Shown: positions 1 to 12,255 of the stretch, piece by piece | Numbering within the stretch: position 1 is the first letter of the stretch | Layout of the letters: every line of letters starts with the position of its first letter | Assembly: GCA_963575745.1 (NCBI GenBank) | Contig: CAUYUJ010000201.1 | Span: 52,916-116,915, forward strand | Length of the DNA stretch: 64,000 nt | Direction: 5' to 3' | DNA from: Prorocentrum cordatum | Taxonomy: Eukaryota; Sar; Dinophyceae; Prorocentrales; Prorocentraceae | The notes under the pieces: model-generated | The model's input: the letters and a program-made list of their open reading frames with translations, nothing else | What the model was told of the DNA's origin: nothing | Databases searched by the model: none | Position numbers and translations under genes: made by a program

Positions 1-830
1 CCTTCGTGGGGATGGGGGCTGTCGGCGGTGAGGCAAGGACCTGGCCCTGAATAGAAAGGGAGGAAGACTCGAGCAGGGCTGCTGTTGTTGCTTGGAGCGG
101 CGCCAATGCTGAAGAGAGTAGGGCGCTAGTCCAGCGTAAAACACAACGAAGTCTCGAGCAAGAACGCTGGTTTTGCTAGGACGGCGGCTTTCGGCGGCGA
201 GGAGGAACACCACCTTGGGCAAGAAAGGAGGAAGCATCGAGCGGGAGCCGTGGTTTTGTCTGGACGGGGGTTGTCGACGGCGAGGGACAGCACCGTCTTC
301 AGGAAAAAAAGAAATCTCGAGCGGGAGCGTTGCTCTTGCTGGGACCGGCGCCAATTCAAAAGAGAGTAGGGCGCCAGTCCAGCGTAAAACGGAAGGAGGT
401 CTCGGGCGGGAGCGCTGGTTTTGTCGGGGCGGCGGTTTTCGGCGGCGAGGAGGAACACCGCCTTGAGCAAAAATGGAGGAAGCTTCGAGCGGGCGCCGTG
501 GTTTTCTCGGGACGAGGGTGTCGGCGGCGAGGAACAGCACAGTCTTCAGGAAAAAAAATAAAGCCTCGAGCGGGAGCGTTATTTTTGCCGGGAGCGGCGC
601 CAACTCAAAAGAGAGTAGGGCGCCAGTCCAGCGTAAAACGGAAGGAAGTCTCGGGAGGGAGCGCTGGTTTTGTCGGGGCGGCGGTTTTCGGCGGCGAGGA
701 GGAGCACCAGCCCTGAGTAAAAAAGGAGGAAGCCTCCAGCGGGAGCGTTGTTGTTGTCGGGGGGCGGTTTTGGCGGTCCCCCAAACCGCTCGAGCGCGAG
801 CCTCAATTTCAATGAAAATGTAGCCGGCGC
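1..830. repeat. Tandem repeat, about 247-bp unit
   Basis: The phrase CCAGCGTAAAAC recurs at about 133, 379 and 628, giving a period near 247 bp. Each unit holds shorter sub-repeats around GGAAGTCTCGGGCGGGAGCG and TTTTCGGCGGCGAGGAGGA. The GGAAGTCTCNGGCGGGAGCG core is shared with the 41-bp array at 5220-5690, so the two arrays are related. Open frames here are repeats read in all phases, not genes. Confidence 0.85.
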
Positions 831-895
831 CTCGGCGAGAGCGCCAGAGCGCCTTGAAGGTGCCCAACAATAATAAGTGTTTAGTAATTAACACT

Positions 896-898
896 CAA

Positions 899-971
<73 letters not shown>
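896..971. repeat. CAG/CAA trinucleotide microsatellite
   Basis: Uninterrupted CAG then CAA triplets right after the CAACAATAATAAG marker of the 770-bp unit. The encoded Gln run is incidental. Confidence 0.95.
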
Positions 972-1984
972 CATTTTACCCGAACGCGTGGTGTTCTCCC
1001 CAGTGCCAGGGTTTTCATACGACACCAGGCAATACCCCCACTTCGTGGGGGGGCATTACAAGCTATACCAAATATCCAAACGACTCTTCGCGACCACCCA
1101 AACCCAGCTTCCCGCCCTATGACGTTGGGACACTTCACTTCGTGGCGTGCGGACGACCGTGGCTACTACACTGGCGCGGGGTACACACCCACAGAACCCA
1201 ATGGTTTTTGGAGATTTCGGCGTGCGCGCGCGAAGAAAAAACGAATGTGTCCGCATGGTATTATTTGACAGGGATGATGGCCCTGGCAGGTGCGCAACCG
1301 TTGTCGCAGAAGTTCGAAAAAGTTGCTCGCAAAAGCCCGTTTGACAGAAATGTTTAACAAGTGTTGGGTTTCCTACGAATCCGCAAGAGCGCGCGGGATG
1401 AGATTTTGACAATTTTTTGTTGAAAAACCATTGGTTTTTTTTGATGTTTTTATGTTAAAATCGCTGCGAACACTAAGGTTTTGGAAGGATTTCGTCTTGC
1501 GCGCGCGAATGTCCACTTTACCTTATTTTTTGCAAGGGATTCTTGAAATTTGATTATATTAGAACAAGAAATGTCATTTTATAGTGTTTTTGCAAGGGAA
1601 AACGGATTACAACAAAAAAACCGGATCTGGACCCCATCCACTTTTCTGAAGCTTTCGCGAAAAAATGATGAAAATGTAGCTGCGGCCTAGGCGCGGCGGG
1701 GGGGCCGTGCACCGGGGGCCAACAATATATTCTTAGAAATTAATATGTTTCAACAACAACAACAAACACTTTACCCGAACGCTCAGTGTTCTCACCCGTG
1801 CCAGGGTTTTCATGCGACGCCAGCCAATACCCCCACTTTGTGGGGGGGCAGTGCAAGCTCTACCAAATATCCACACGACTCTTCGCCACCACCCACACCC
1901 AGCTTCCCGCCCTATGACGTTCGGACACTTCACTTCGTGGCCTGCGGACGACCGTGGCTACTACACTGGCGTGGAGTAAACACC

Positions 1985-2560
1985 CACAGAAGTTGTTAAG
2001 CCTACGTTCGTACACCCACAGAAGTTGTTAAGCCTTGTTAACCCACAGAAGTTGTTAAGCCTTCCACAGAACATCTGTTGCATATGATGCATATGGTACA
2101 TGATACACATGATACACATGATACGTACTCACAAGATAGTTGATCACATTTTTAGGGCAAATTCCTGAGGGATGTGGGAATACACAAGAGAGAGAGGATA
2201 TGGTTGTCCCGATGGTTGTCTCGATGGTTGTCCCGATGGTTGTCCTGATGGTTGTGGTTGTCCCGATCGTTGTCCCGATGATCGTTTTATTCTCGGCGGC
2301 CGAGGGCGCAACCTATGGCGCAACCGCAAGGGATTGTGGCCCCTGGCAGGCGCGCGAACCCCGTTGCAAGAGCGTGCGAAAGTAGCTCGCGCGAGCTCAT
2401 GTAACATAACTGTTGGAAAACCATTGGTTTTTTTAGGATTCGGACAGCGCGCGCGGGTAGAAATTTTGAAAAGTCGTGCAGGTGTTTTTCGAGGACCTAC
2501 GGTGCGATTCGTGTGATTTTATGATGCGCGGTGCTAAAATTCTTAAAAACCCAATGGTTT
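1985..2560. repeat. Insertion in the second 770-bp unit with short direct repeats
   Basis: This block is absent from the other copies. It contains CACAGAAGTTGTTAAGCC three times (1985-2065), GATACACAT three times, and a GATGGTTGTCCC run at 2200-2280. It also has a partial copy of the AAAACCATTGGTTTTT segment at about 2412, so it is partly an internal duplication. Confidence 0.75.
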
Positions 2561-4722
2561 TTGGAGATTTCGGAGTGCGCGCGCGAAGAAAAAACGAATG
2601 TGTCCCGCATGGTATTATTTGACAGGGATGATGGCCCTGGCAGGTGCGCAACCGTTGTCGCAGAAGTTCGAAAAAGCTGCTCGCAAAAGCCCGTTTGACA
2701 GAAATGTTTAAAAAGTGTTGGGTTTCCTACGAATCCGCAAGAGCGCGCGGGATGAGATGTTGACAATTTTTTGTTGAAAAACCATTGGTTTTTTGATGTT
2801 TTTATGTTAAAATCGCTGCGAACACTAAGGTTTTGGAAGGATTTCGTCTTGCGCGCGCGAATGTCCATTTTACCTTAAAAATAAATATTATTATGATATT
2901 ATTTAATATAATTTAATAAAATATAAAATAAAATAAATTTTAATTTTTTTGCAAGGGATTCTTGAAATTTGATTATATTAGAACAAGAAATGTCATTTTC
3001 TATTGTTTTTTGCAACGGAAAGCGGATTACAACAAAACAACCGGATCCTGTACACACCCTCTTTTCTGAGGCTTCCTCACGAAAATGATGAAAATGTAGC
3101 TGCGGCCTAGGCGGCGCAGGGGGGCCGTGCACCAGGGGTCCCAACAATAATTATTCTTTAGAATTAATAATGTTCAACAACAATTACTAGCACGTGGGGG
3201 CACTCCGTTCTCACCAGTGCCAGGGTTTTCATAGGAGGCGGGCAATACCCACTTTGTGGGGGGGCCGGTTCAAGCTCTACCAAATTTCCAAACGACTCTT
3301 CGCCACCACCCACACCCAGCTTCCCGCCCTATGACGTTCGGACACTTCACTTCGTGGCATGCGGACGACCGTGGCTACTATTCAGGGCCCTGCGGCCGAC
3401 GACGACGGCGTGCGCGCGCGAAGAAAAAACGAATGTGTCCAGCATGGTATTATTTGACAGGGATGATGGCCCTGGCAGGTGCGCAACCGTTGTCGCAGAA
3501 GTTCGAAAAAGTTGCTCGCAAAAACCCGTTTGACAGAAATGTATAAAAAGTGTTGGGTTTCCTACGAATCCGCAAGAGCGCGCGGGATGAGATTTTGACA
3601 ATTTTTTGTTGAAAAACCATTGGTTTTTGATGTTTTTATGTTAAAATCGCTGCGAACACCAAGGTTTTGGAAGGATTTCGTCTTGCGCGCGCGAATGTCC
3701 ACTTTACCTTATTTTTTGCAAGGGATTCTTGAAATTTGATTATATTAGAACAAGAAATGTCATTTTTTATTGTTTTTTGCAAGGGAAAGCGGATTACAAC
3801 AAAACAACCGGATCCTGTACACACCCTCTTTTCTGAGGCTTCCTCACGAAAATGATGAAAATGTAGCTGCGGCCTAGGCGGCGCAGGGGGGGCGCGCACC
3901 AGGGGGCCCAACAATAATTATTCTTTAGAATAAATAAATGTTCAACAACAATTACTAGCAAGTGGGGACACACCGTTCTCACCAGTGCCAGGGTTTTCAT
4001 AGGAGGCGGGCAATACCCCCACTTTGTGGGGGGGCCGGTTCAAGCTCTACCAAGTTTCCAAACGACTCTTCGCCACCACACACACCCAGCTTCCCGCCCT
4101 ATGACGTTCGGACACTTCACTTCGTGGCCTGCGGACGACCGTGGCTACTATTCAGGGCCACGCGGCCGACGACGACGGCGTGCGCGCGCGAAGAAAAAAC
4201 GAATGTGTCCCGCATGGTATTATTTGACAGGGATGATGGCCATGGCAGGTGCGCAACCGTTGTCGCAGAAGTTCGAAAAAGTTGCTCGCAAAAGCCCGTT
4301 TGACAGAAATGTTTAAAAAGTGTTGGGTTTCCTACGAATCCGCAAGAGCGCGCGGGATGCAATTTTGACAATTTGTTGTTGAAAAACCATTTGTTTTTTT
4401 ATGTTTTTATGTTAAAATCGCTGCGAACACTAAGGTTTTGGAAGGATTTCGTCTTGCGCGCGCGAATGTCCACTTTACCTTATTTTTTGCAAGGGATTCT
4501 TGAAATTTGATTATATTAGAACAAGAAATGTCATTTTTCTATTGTTTTTTGCAAGGGAAAGCGGATTACAACAAAACAACCGGATCCTGTACACACCCTC
4601 TTTTCTGAGGCTTCCTCACGAAAATGATGAAAATGTAGCTGCGGCCTAGGCGGCGCAGGGGGGGCGCGCACCAGGGGGCCCAACAATAATTATGCTTTAG
4701 AATAAATAATGTTCAACAACAA

Positions 4723-5219
4723 TCAGTTTACCCTCATGCGCGATGTTTCCACACGGAGCATGCGACCATCATGATAACCATCCACAGCATGGGGGACTCT
4801 TGTTCTATAGCGGGGTTCACTATTCCCATTCCCAGACCTCCCGCAACAACAACAACAACAACAACCATTGTAAGGCTGTACGCTCTTACTTGCCCGCGAG
4901 TCATTCAACACGTATACCATACACCCTCGATACCCGCCCTCTTCGTCTTCGATCACACCCCTTTCGGGGGGATTATTTCTCTTTGCTGGGGCCGGCGGGC
5001 TTAGACGTACGGGCAAACCGGAACGGGCGGACAATCCTTCGGGGGCGTACATCTCTCTGCCCGCCATTGGAATTTGCGCGGGCCGTGCAAGAGGAGGAGG
5101 GGAAGAACGAGGGAGAGTGGGAGGAAGGGGAGGGGGAAGGACGAAGGAAGAGGGAAGATACCACGTTGTGAAGGCGTCCTTGGCGCGCGCGTGGTTCCTG
5201 AGCGCCGAAACGCAATTCC
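4723..5219. other. Unassigned spacer
   Basis: Contains a short CAA tract (4848-4864) and a GGA-rich purine stretch (5088-5155). No coding signal or recognisable element is seen. Confidence 0.5.
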
Positions 5220-5690
5220 AGAAAAATTTGTGAGGACGTCGCACGCGAGAGCGCAGTCCTGAGTACATTGTGAGGAAATCTCGGGCGGGAGCGGGGGCCC
5301 TGACTAAGTTGCGAGGAAGTCTCAAGCGGGAGCGCCGTTCCTGAGCAAATTGCACGGAAGTCTCAGGCGGGAGCGGGGGTCCTCAATAAATTGCGAGGAA
5401 GTCTCAGGCGGGAGCGCCGTTCCTGAGTCAATTGCGCGGAAATGTCAGGCAGGAGGCAGGCGGTCTTGATTACATGCGAGGAAGGTCTCCGACGGGCGGC
5501 CTTTCCTGAGTAAATTGCGCGGAAGTCTCAGGCGGGAGCGGGGGTCTTTGATTAAATGCGAGGAAGTCTCAGACGGGTAGCGCCTTTCCTGAGTAAATTG
5601 CGCGGAAGTCTCAGGCGGGAGCGGGGGTCCTGAGTAAAAATCGAGGAAGTCTCAGGCGGGAGCCGTTGTTGTTGTAGCCCGGGGGGCAGG
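5220..5690. repeat. 41-bp minisatellite, about 11 copies
   Basis: GAGGAAGTCTCAGGCGGGAG recurs about every 40-42 bp (5273, 5312, 5352, 5393, 5434, 5480, 5519, 5561, 5604, 5643). Two variants alternate, GAGCGCCGTTCCTGAG and GAGCGGGGGTCCTGAG, so the higher-order unit is about 80 bp. Confidence 0.9.
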
Positions 5691-5792
5691 GGCACAGTTT
5701 GAGCAGGAAGACTTTCCTTGAGAAAAAAGAAGGTGCGAGCCCCGGGGGTGGCACTTCAATCGAAAAAAACAATGTGCACCGGTGGGAGGGAT

Positions 5793-5938
5793 CAACAATA
5801 ATTATTCTTCAAGAATGAGAATTCAACTACAACAACAACAACAACAGCAACAACAGCAGCAGCAGCAACAACAACAACAACAACAACAACAGCAACAACA
5901 ACAACAAGAACAACAGCAACAACAACAACAACAACAAT
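5793..5938. repeat. CAA/CAG microsatellite with the same 5' marker as the 770-bp units
   Basis: CAACAATAATTATTCTTCAAG precedes about 110 bp of mixed CAA and CAG triplets. It is the sixth occurrence of this marker in the first 6 kb, again directly upstream of a CAA tract. Confidence 0.9.
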
Positions 5939-6010
5939 CCGCACCGCAGAACCGCAGTTCAGTCACGCGCCCAGGGACAATGAATGACTTATCGGTCCCC
6001 TCACTCTGAA

Positions 6011-6174
6011 CATAAACATAACATTTCGACGGTCCGTGCGGATTTCTTGGATCGGCGCTGGGCCCCCCCTGGGAACGCCTCTGGCGCCGCCCTTGGCGCA
6101 CTCCGTGCGCCAGGGAGGGGAATCCAGCGGCGATCCAAGAAATCAGCGCGGACCTCCGAAAGTTCATGGTTATG
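6011..6174. mobile_element. Fold-back (MITE-like) element, copy 1
   Basis: The first about 45 bases, from CATAAACATAACATTTCGAC, are the near-perfect reverse complement of the last about 44, which end in AAGTTCATGGTTATG. The centre holds a second hairpin, TTGGCGCACTCCGTGCGCCA. A second member of the family with the same outer arms and inner hairpin lies at 31446-31625. No transposase is encoded and no clear target-site duplication was seen. Confidence 0.8.
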
Positions 6175-8160
6175 CCACTCTCTGCTCCTGGGAGAGATGC
6201 AGGCGGGCATGGAACGCGGAACGCCAGACAACTGGACGATGGCGAGGAAGACGGGGCACAAAGGTGGAGACGGAGGCGGACGGGCAAACAGAGACACTAC
6301 TTTGGTCGCCGCAAGCCACGTTCACGAGCCGTGCGAGCGCTCCTGGCAGAAGTGAAGCGTTGCCGTCCAGCCGCACAGCAGGTGGCGGCATGACCACCGC
6401 AAAACAGGACGAATTCTGCGTGGCGCCCCAGACCCCACTCAAATCAGCGGCAACTTGCTTGTAGGTCAGGTCCGTGACCAGAGCAGGGAGGCTGCAAAGA
6501 ATGGTATCATTCCCGTCACAATGGAGATAAAGAGAGAGAGAGGGTAGGGGTGGGAGGGTGAGGAGGGATGCGGAAAGAAGAGGGGAAAGAGAGGGAGGAA
6601 GGAGAGGAGGGTCCACTCGTCGAAGGCGGAGTGGGGTGCCACTCGGCTGCCCCCGGGCAGGATGGAGGGGATGAGATGGAAAGAGTGAGGAGGAGGAGTA
6701 GTGGGAATCGGGCTATCGTCAGTTTTGAGCAAAATCGAGGCCCGTGGGGGGGCAGCGCCCGAGACCCCCACGGGCGCCTCTAAGCATCTGGGCGCTCACC
6801 GCGGCGGCAAATTGCGACTGACCCCATCAGCAATCCAAAGAGGCCAAGTGACAACGTGCCGCGAGCTCCCGATTCGGATTTCGAAACACAGATGCACAAC
6901 AAGATGCATCACGAGGACCCAAGAAACCTCCAAGAGCCCAAGGGCCTAAGGGCCCTCACCCTTGTCCCCATGCCCCGAAGAGCCTTCCAGGAGGCTCAAC
7001 AGGGCCCAATACAACAATTCAGGCCCCCATGAGATTCCCGAACCAAGATCGGCGGCGGGTTGTTCCGAAGGCCATTAGATATGCAACGCATGCGTAGCCT
7101 AGCCCTCATCCTCCTTCTCCTGCTCATCCTAATCGTACTCCTGATCATCCGTCGCTGTTTTCCCTCGCACCTACTATCCACCTCTGCTCCCCTGTCCTCT
7201 TGCGCTGCTCCTTTCCTGGATCGAGAGGGCCGACGCTCGGCCACGGGTTGTTCTGGCTCGCCAGCGGGCGGTCCCTGCCCGAGGCGCCCGCGCATCCCCG
7301 CGCAGGCACCGGGCCCAGAGGCAGGCCGCCAGGCAGGCCGCCAGGCAGGCCCCCAGGAGGCGTCCTCGCAGCCCTCACGCGAGGATGTGCCTCATGGCCT
7401 ATGGGGCGGCGGGGGGGAAGGTGCGGAGGCCAGATCGATTATCCTCAGGGCGTGTGTTAGCCCAAACGTGTGTCTACCCCGTTCGGCTCCGCCGATATTT
7501 AACCGCCCGCATCGTGTTGGAGTGCCTCAGTGGACAAACACACGTCGGTGCTGACGCACGTTCTGAGGATCATCGATCAGAAGAGGAACAGATACCGATG
7601 CCGCTACTTGTCCCTCGTGGTTTCGGCTGGATTCGCTTCGAAATCTCATCAGAACGCACCACTGGAAAGGTCCGCGGAGTTGCGGCATCGGCATCTGCTT
7701 TTCGGTTCCCCCAGGAGGCGGAGGGAAGGAGGGAGGCTGGAGGCAGGAACGAAGAGCGGGGAGAGATGCAGGATAGAAACAGGGAGGATGGGGGAAGGGC
7801 GTGGCGAGGTGGAGGGCTGAAGGAGGAGGGGAGGGGACGACGGAGGCATCGAGTGGATGAAGGAGGAGGATGGGCGGAGGGCTGGAGGCATAGAGTGGAT
7901 GGAGGGGAGGAGGATGAGGTAATGGAGGGCTTCCATCCCCTCTTCCTTCTCTCTCCATCCTGGTGTCTCCTCCCTCCCTCCCTCCCTCCTCCACCTCCTC
8001 CCCCTCCTCCTCCTCCTCCTCCTCCTCCTCCTCCTCCTCCTCCTCCTCTTTCCACTCATCCCTCATCCTTCTTCTCACCCTCATCCTTCTCCCCACTCCC
8101 TCCCTCCCTCCCCTCGTCCTTCCACGATACTTTCTCCCGTTGCATTTGACATTGGTTGGC
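6175..8160. other. No supported gene; low-complexity sequence
   Basis: Open frames exist in all six phases but are GA-, CT- or CTC-rich. A (CTC)n microsatellite fills about 7970-8052. On the minus strand about 7540-7710 has moderately coding-like composition and could be a small 3' exon of the gene at 8165-12585, but no splice partner could be fixed. Confidence 0.5.
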
Positions 8161-8164
8161 CCAC

Positions 8165-9610
8165 CTTGCCAAGCGCCTTGCGGGCCTTCTCGTCCTCCTG
8201 GACCACGGCCTTGAACTCCCACGGGAACTTTGGCCTGGTCAGGGGCTCCAGCTCGAGCGGGGCGAACTCCCCGTCGGTGCCCGCAGCCGCCGCCGGGACC
8301 CCCTCCTCGCTCTTCCGCTGCTGAATCGCCAAGAGCTCCGCCCTCGGCCTGATCATCAAGAAGCTGCGGTCCAGCATCACGGCGCCGCCGTCCACCCCAG
8401 GCACGTCCTTGATCACCTGCGTGTACGTGCCCACCTTCACGGTCATGGTGTCCTCCTCATGCGCCTTGTCCGCCACGACTGGCACGCTCCAGGCGGGGAC
8501 GCTGATGGTGCTGCGGGGGTCCTTGAAGTTAACGTTCGGCACGATGAAGATGTTGAGCTCCTGCTGCTCAATGCGCACGCGGCCTGCTGCGACGCGAGCT
8601 CCATCTCCAACGAAGGCGCCAGGGTATATCACCACCCTGCCTGCGAAATGAAGCTTGAGCTTCTCCTCCATGGACCCGCATGCATCACGCGTCCTGTCGA
8701 AGTAGAGCTTCACTCCGCCACCGGGCCTACCAGCTGACATCTGGGAGGACGGGCACACCAGGAAGTCAAGGCCCACATCGAGGAGAGAGATCGGCTTCGC
8801 GTGCTGCTCCTTCTCATCGTTCTCGTCGTTCTCGTCCTCGACGACCACCTCCACCTTCTCGGCCGCGGTCTCCACCGCGGCGTCCTCATCCCTCGCTGCA
8901 ATCACCGCAGGCTCGGTCTTCCCTGCGACCCTCGTCTTGGGCTTCTTCGGCGTCGGCGGCACCGCGGCGGCATCGTCACCGCCGTTGGAGCCGCCCACTG
9001 GTTTGGTAATGGCAGGCCCGCAACCGAACAGCCACTCCTCCATGATGGCATGCGTCAGGTAGCGGCTCGCCTCGTCGCACTTCCACAGGCGGCGCGACAT
9101 GCCACAAGCCCCCATACCCTTGAAGAGGATGACGTATTCCTTGCCGTTGATCTCTACCTGAGTGCACTGTTCCAAGGCCACAACCACTGTGTTCTGAGGC
9201 TGCGCGGACGTCGTCTCGGCCGTCTCGGCGCCAGCATTGTCGGCATTGTCACCGCGCGGGCTGGACTCAGCATCTGGAGCGGTCAGGGGCAGGGCCACGG
9301 CAGAGGCTTTCCCCCGAAGCGCGTCGGCGCCTTCCTCGAAACCCAGGCAGAGTAAGCTCTTCCATGTTTGCAGCGCCGCAAGCTCTTGGGCATCCATCCG
9401 TCGGAGCCGCTCCTGAAGCAATAACTGCATAACCATTGACTTGACCAAGGTATCAACACCTTCGGGCACTGCGCCAGGGAACTCAACCTGCAGTGCCTTC
9501 ACGATGTCGGCCTTCTTCATGCACTCGATCTTGGACTTGACCTGCGCTTCGCGGCTCCTTTGGGCGGTGGCGAAATCACTGCCTCTCGACCTCCAATCGT
9601 CCTTGTCGTC
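8165..9610 (-). CDS. Unknown multi-exon gene, fourth exon
   Basis: I do not recognise the family. The reading frame is open from a start between about 9625 and 9580 and runs to a GT donor after GGCAAG at 8165, beyond which the frame enters purine repeats. The product is about 480 residues. It has a helical N-terminal part rich in charged residues, an acidic linker with repeated DEN and Glu runs near the middle, and a C-terminal part with beta-like hydrophobic segments. A Lys-Pro stretch (PKKPKTR) could be a nuclear signal, which is inference. The strand, the small gaps to the exons upstream and the change of composition at the borders support one transcription unit with the entries at 9732, 10271 and 12256. 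The 5' boundary is not certain. Confidence 0.55.
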
Positions 9611-9731
9611 CCCCTCCATATTCCTGCTCCCTCCTCTCCCTCCTCCGCATCATCATCTTCTCCTCCCCGGGCTCCTCCCCCTCCTTCTAATACTCCTCCT
9701 CCGCTCCCCCCCCTTGGGATTAAAACGCCAC

Positions 9732-10133
9732 CGCGGTCCGCAACATTGCAACGACGGGCTTCTTCACCACTCGGCCCTTCAAGATTTCGGCAATCTCGAA
9801 CACCCTGAGCCACAATGCCTCGCTGGAGGGGTTCCCGTTCTCTACGCTATCGTACCCGAAAATGTCGGCCTCCACGGCGGCCCCGAATTCGATCCCATTG
9901 ATGATGTACTGCTTGATGGGCTCGCTGCCGAACTGCGCGTTCTCTGCAATCAGCTTCAATGCCTTCTGAATGTAGAGGAACCTCGTGCGGTGGGTAGCCA
10001 CGACGTCGGATTGGTCAGCCCAGAGCTCAGCCACCCATTGGGCCAAGGAGGCGTCGACCGACTGGAGCCGGATGGTCAGCATGGTACTTTCCTTGTCAAC
10101 TTTGCGCTTCTCATCGACCCATGCATTTTTGTC
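9732..10133 (-). CDS. Unknown multi-exon gene, third exon
   Basis: About 134 codons between an AG acceptor (CTCCGAG then GACAAA, exon from 10133) and a GT donor (ACCGCG then GTGGCG, exon end 9732). The intron before it, 10134-10270, begins with GC and keeps phase 0, giving a GC-AG intron of 137 bp, a type well known in dinoflagellates. The segment is helical with the pattern of a folded domain (KALKLIAENA, ALWLRVFEIAEIL). Function is unknown. Confidence 0.6.
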
Positions 10134-10270
10134 CTCGGAGGGCGAAACCAAACACGACGGCCGACCCCCAAACACAAGACAACCGACCAGGGGGGGCAGA
10201 AACGAAAGCACCCCAGGACCCAACACTTTCGAAAGGTGTTTAAGCTTAGAGGCGCCATGTTTGATGACGC

Positions 10271-11845
10271 CCAGTCCTTGTCATCACTTATCTGATCGAG
10301 CAACGTCAGAATGTAACCAGAAATCCGATACAAGCAAGACGGCGCATGCATATCCAGAACTTTGAAAGCATCCGAGACAATAGTTCGACATGTTGCCTGC
10401 AGATCGTCTCCTGGGTACACCCTGCCCTTCGAGCGCAAGAGAGTCGAGCTGATCCTGGTCACGACAACGTGTGTCTGCTCGAGGTACGTCAGGTTCTGCA
10501 AGGGAGGGTTGTCGGTGAGGAAGTCGGCGACCAGCTTCTTAGTCCTCGTCCGACTCTTGCCGTCGCTGCCGATTGCCATGTTGAGCGAGGCCAAACATGA
10601 AGCCATATCAACATCATCTTGATGTGTCGACGCCACGCCATCTTTTGCACAGTCGTTTATATCATCACCCTCGGGTTTGGGCTTCTCCACGAGCTCGCTG
10701 TGCACGTCGTAAATGTGATCCATGATGCGAGGGCGCAACATCTTCCACAGTGCGAAGTGTTCCTCCTCAGAGTCTCTGTCGCCGAACTGGAACACAACCT
10801 TCCCCTTGTCCGACTGGAGCTTCATCCCCAAGCGAACTCCGAACCTCACCATCCGGCGGAGTTCACCAGTATTCCAATGTGAACGGTCAATTTTCCGCAC
10901 TGGGTGGACAACAGCGTTCATCACGTCATCCAGGAACATGGTCGAGCGGACTGTTGATCCCGCTTGCGTGCAATGTGCCACGGCATCTGGCGTGACGGCG
11001 GCCTTAGCAGACCCCTTCGGCTTAGCCTTGCCTTTTGCCTTCGGGTTCGCCACCGTCGTCAGCAGACGCTTGGCAGGGCTCGCGGACAACGCATCTTTGA
11101 AGATGGAAGAGTCGGCCATCGGAGTGGTCAGCTGCACCAGGCGCTTACAATCAGAAGTCTTCTGCAATATCCAGCGCACGTCGCGGTCCGGGTGGTTCAC
11201 GTAGTCCACGTCAGTAGCAATCTCTTGCGCGACATCTGCCTCCCCATCGTCATCGTCATCCTTGGGCTGGGGCTCAAAGACGGTCGGCACCGCGTACTTG
11301 AGAACCTCGAACATCGCATCGCCAAAGGCCCCGTGGTAGCTGTCCTTGGCCAGCACGTCCCCGATCTTGTCGAACACGAGGAACATGGCCTTCGGATTCA
11401 TGCGACGCTCCTCGAACACCACGAACTCCCCCCACCAGTCCACCAGCCTGTCCCATATCTGCAAAGCGTCGCACCTCTTCTTGAATAAAGCTGCGCGCTT
11501 GAAATCCTCAAGCCCGTCGAACATCTCCCTGTAGTTCTCCTTGACGAATCTGTTGTACTTCGCCTCGAAGCCCTTGAAGCGGCTGCCGTTGCCATCGTCA
11601 CCCTTGTTCCCGGAGCTGCCCGCATCTGCATCGTCCAGCTGCGCGTCATCGGCAGACCGTTTCTTAGCAGCATCTCGCTCATCCTTGAGGAACTTCACCC
11701 AGTGCGCTGCAATCACTGGTGTAATCTCAAGCCTCTCGACGAAGGACGTGGAAGATCCCACTGCGACCATGGAGTTGCACTGGACCTTGATCCAGATCTG
11801 CGCGTCTACTGGGATCTGGGGGTTCAACAGCACGATGCGGGGCAC
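10271..11845 (-). CDS. Unknown multi-exon gene, second exon (525 codons)
   Basis: Longest exon of the gene. It begins right after CTGCCAG (intron 11846-12255, GT-AG, phase 0), so the GTG codon at 11845 is an internal Val and not a start. Visible features are a mixed alpha/beta first 70 residues, an acidic and Gly/Ser-rich linker with Asp repeats, a Trp-rich helical stretch (RLVDWWGEFVVFEERR), a run of Asp, a basic Lys/Ala linker (PKAKGKAKPKG), then a second helical region. I do not recognise a catalytic motif. Codon use is GC-rich and even, with no stop for 1.6 kb, which supports real coding. The opposite strand is broken by stops. A nuclear or chromatin role would be a guess from the basic linker only. 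Confidence 0.7.
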
Positions 11846-12255
11846 CTGGCAGAAAAGTTAAGCTTCCTGTCCCCCCTTCAGGACTGCCCCCCACATCCAC
11901 ATCCCTCTCCCCGAGGAGCCCGAGGAGGGATGGGGATGGGTGGCCATGAGGGCGAGGAGGGGTGGACGGACACGATGACCATCAGGGACGTCGGGGTCAC
12001 CACCCCTGGAGGTCGAAACCAACATGTTGTTGTAATGTGCGGCCCCATGGGCCCCAGGAGGAGCCCCCTTTCCCCACCTCCCCTCTCGGCCCCCTCACCC
12101 TCCATATTCATCTTTCTCCTCGTTCCTCTGACTCTGACTCGGCGCTCATTTAACCCTTGACCTCCATCCACCTCCTCCTTCTCCCCTCATCGCCCGACGG
12201 CCGACGTGCCCGCCCGCCCCGGGGGGGGGGTTCTTAATTTGCTGGCAGGGGGAAC
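11846..12255 (-). other. Intron, 410 bp, GT-AG
   Basis: Starts GTTCCCCCTGCC and ends TTTTCTGCCAG on the minus strand. Both flanking exons are phase 0. The sequence between is unrelated to either exon and broken by stops. Confidence 0.7.

Larger units (their letters stand above)
813..4722. repeat. Tandem repeat, about 770-bp unit, four copies
   Basis: Landmarks recur in order: GATGAAAATGTAGCTGCGG (1665, 3086, 3852, 4626, partial at 813), CCCGCCCTATGACGTTCGG (about 1112, 1908, 3326, 4097) and TTATTTGACAGGGATGATGG (about 1260, 2609, 3448, 4219). The last two copies are 766-774 bp long. The second copy is longer because of an insertion at about 1985-2560. Every unit starts after a CAACAATAATTATTCTTTAG-like marker followed by CAACAA. 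The short ORFs inside repeat with the unit and do not look coding. Confidence 0.9.

Noticed and set aside
854-1357. Gln-rich ORF of 167 codons
   Set aside because: Begins in the CAG/CAA tract and continues into the 770-bp tandem repeat.
5782-6009. Poly-Gln ORF
   Set aside because: Microsatellite translation with no conserved flank.
7060-7554. Plus-strand ORF with a Leu/Ile-rich segment like a membrane helix
   Set aside because: The hydrophobic run is encoded by CTC/ATC-like low-complexity sequence and the rest has no coding character.
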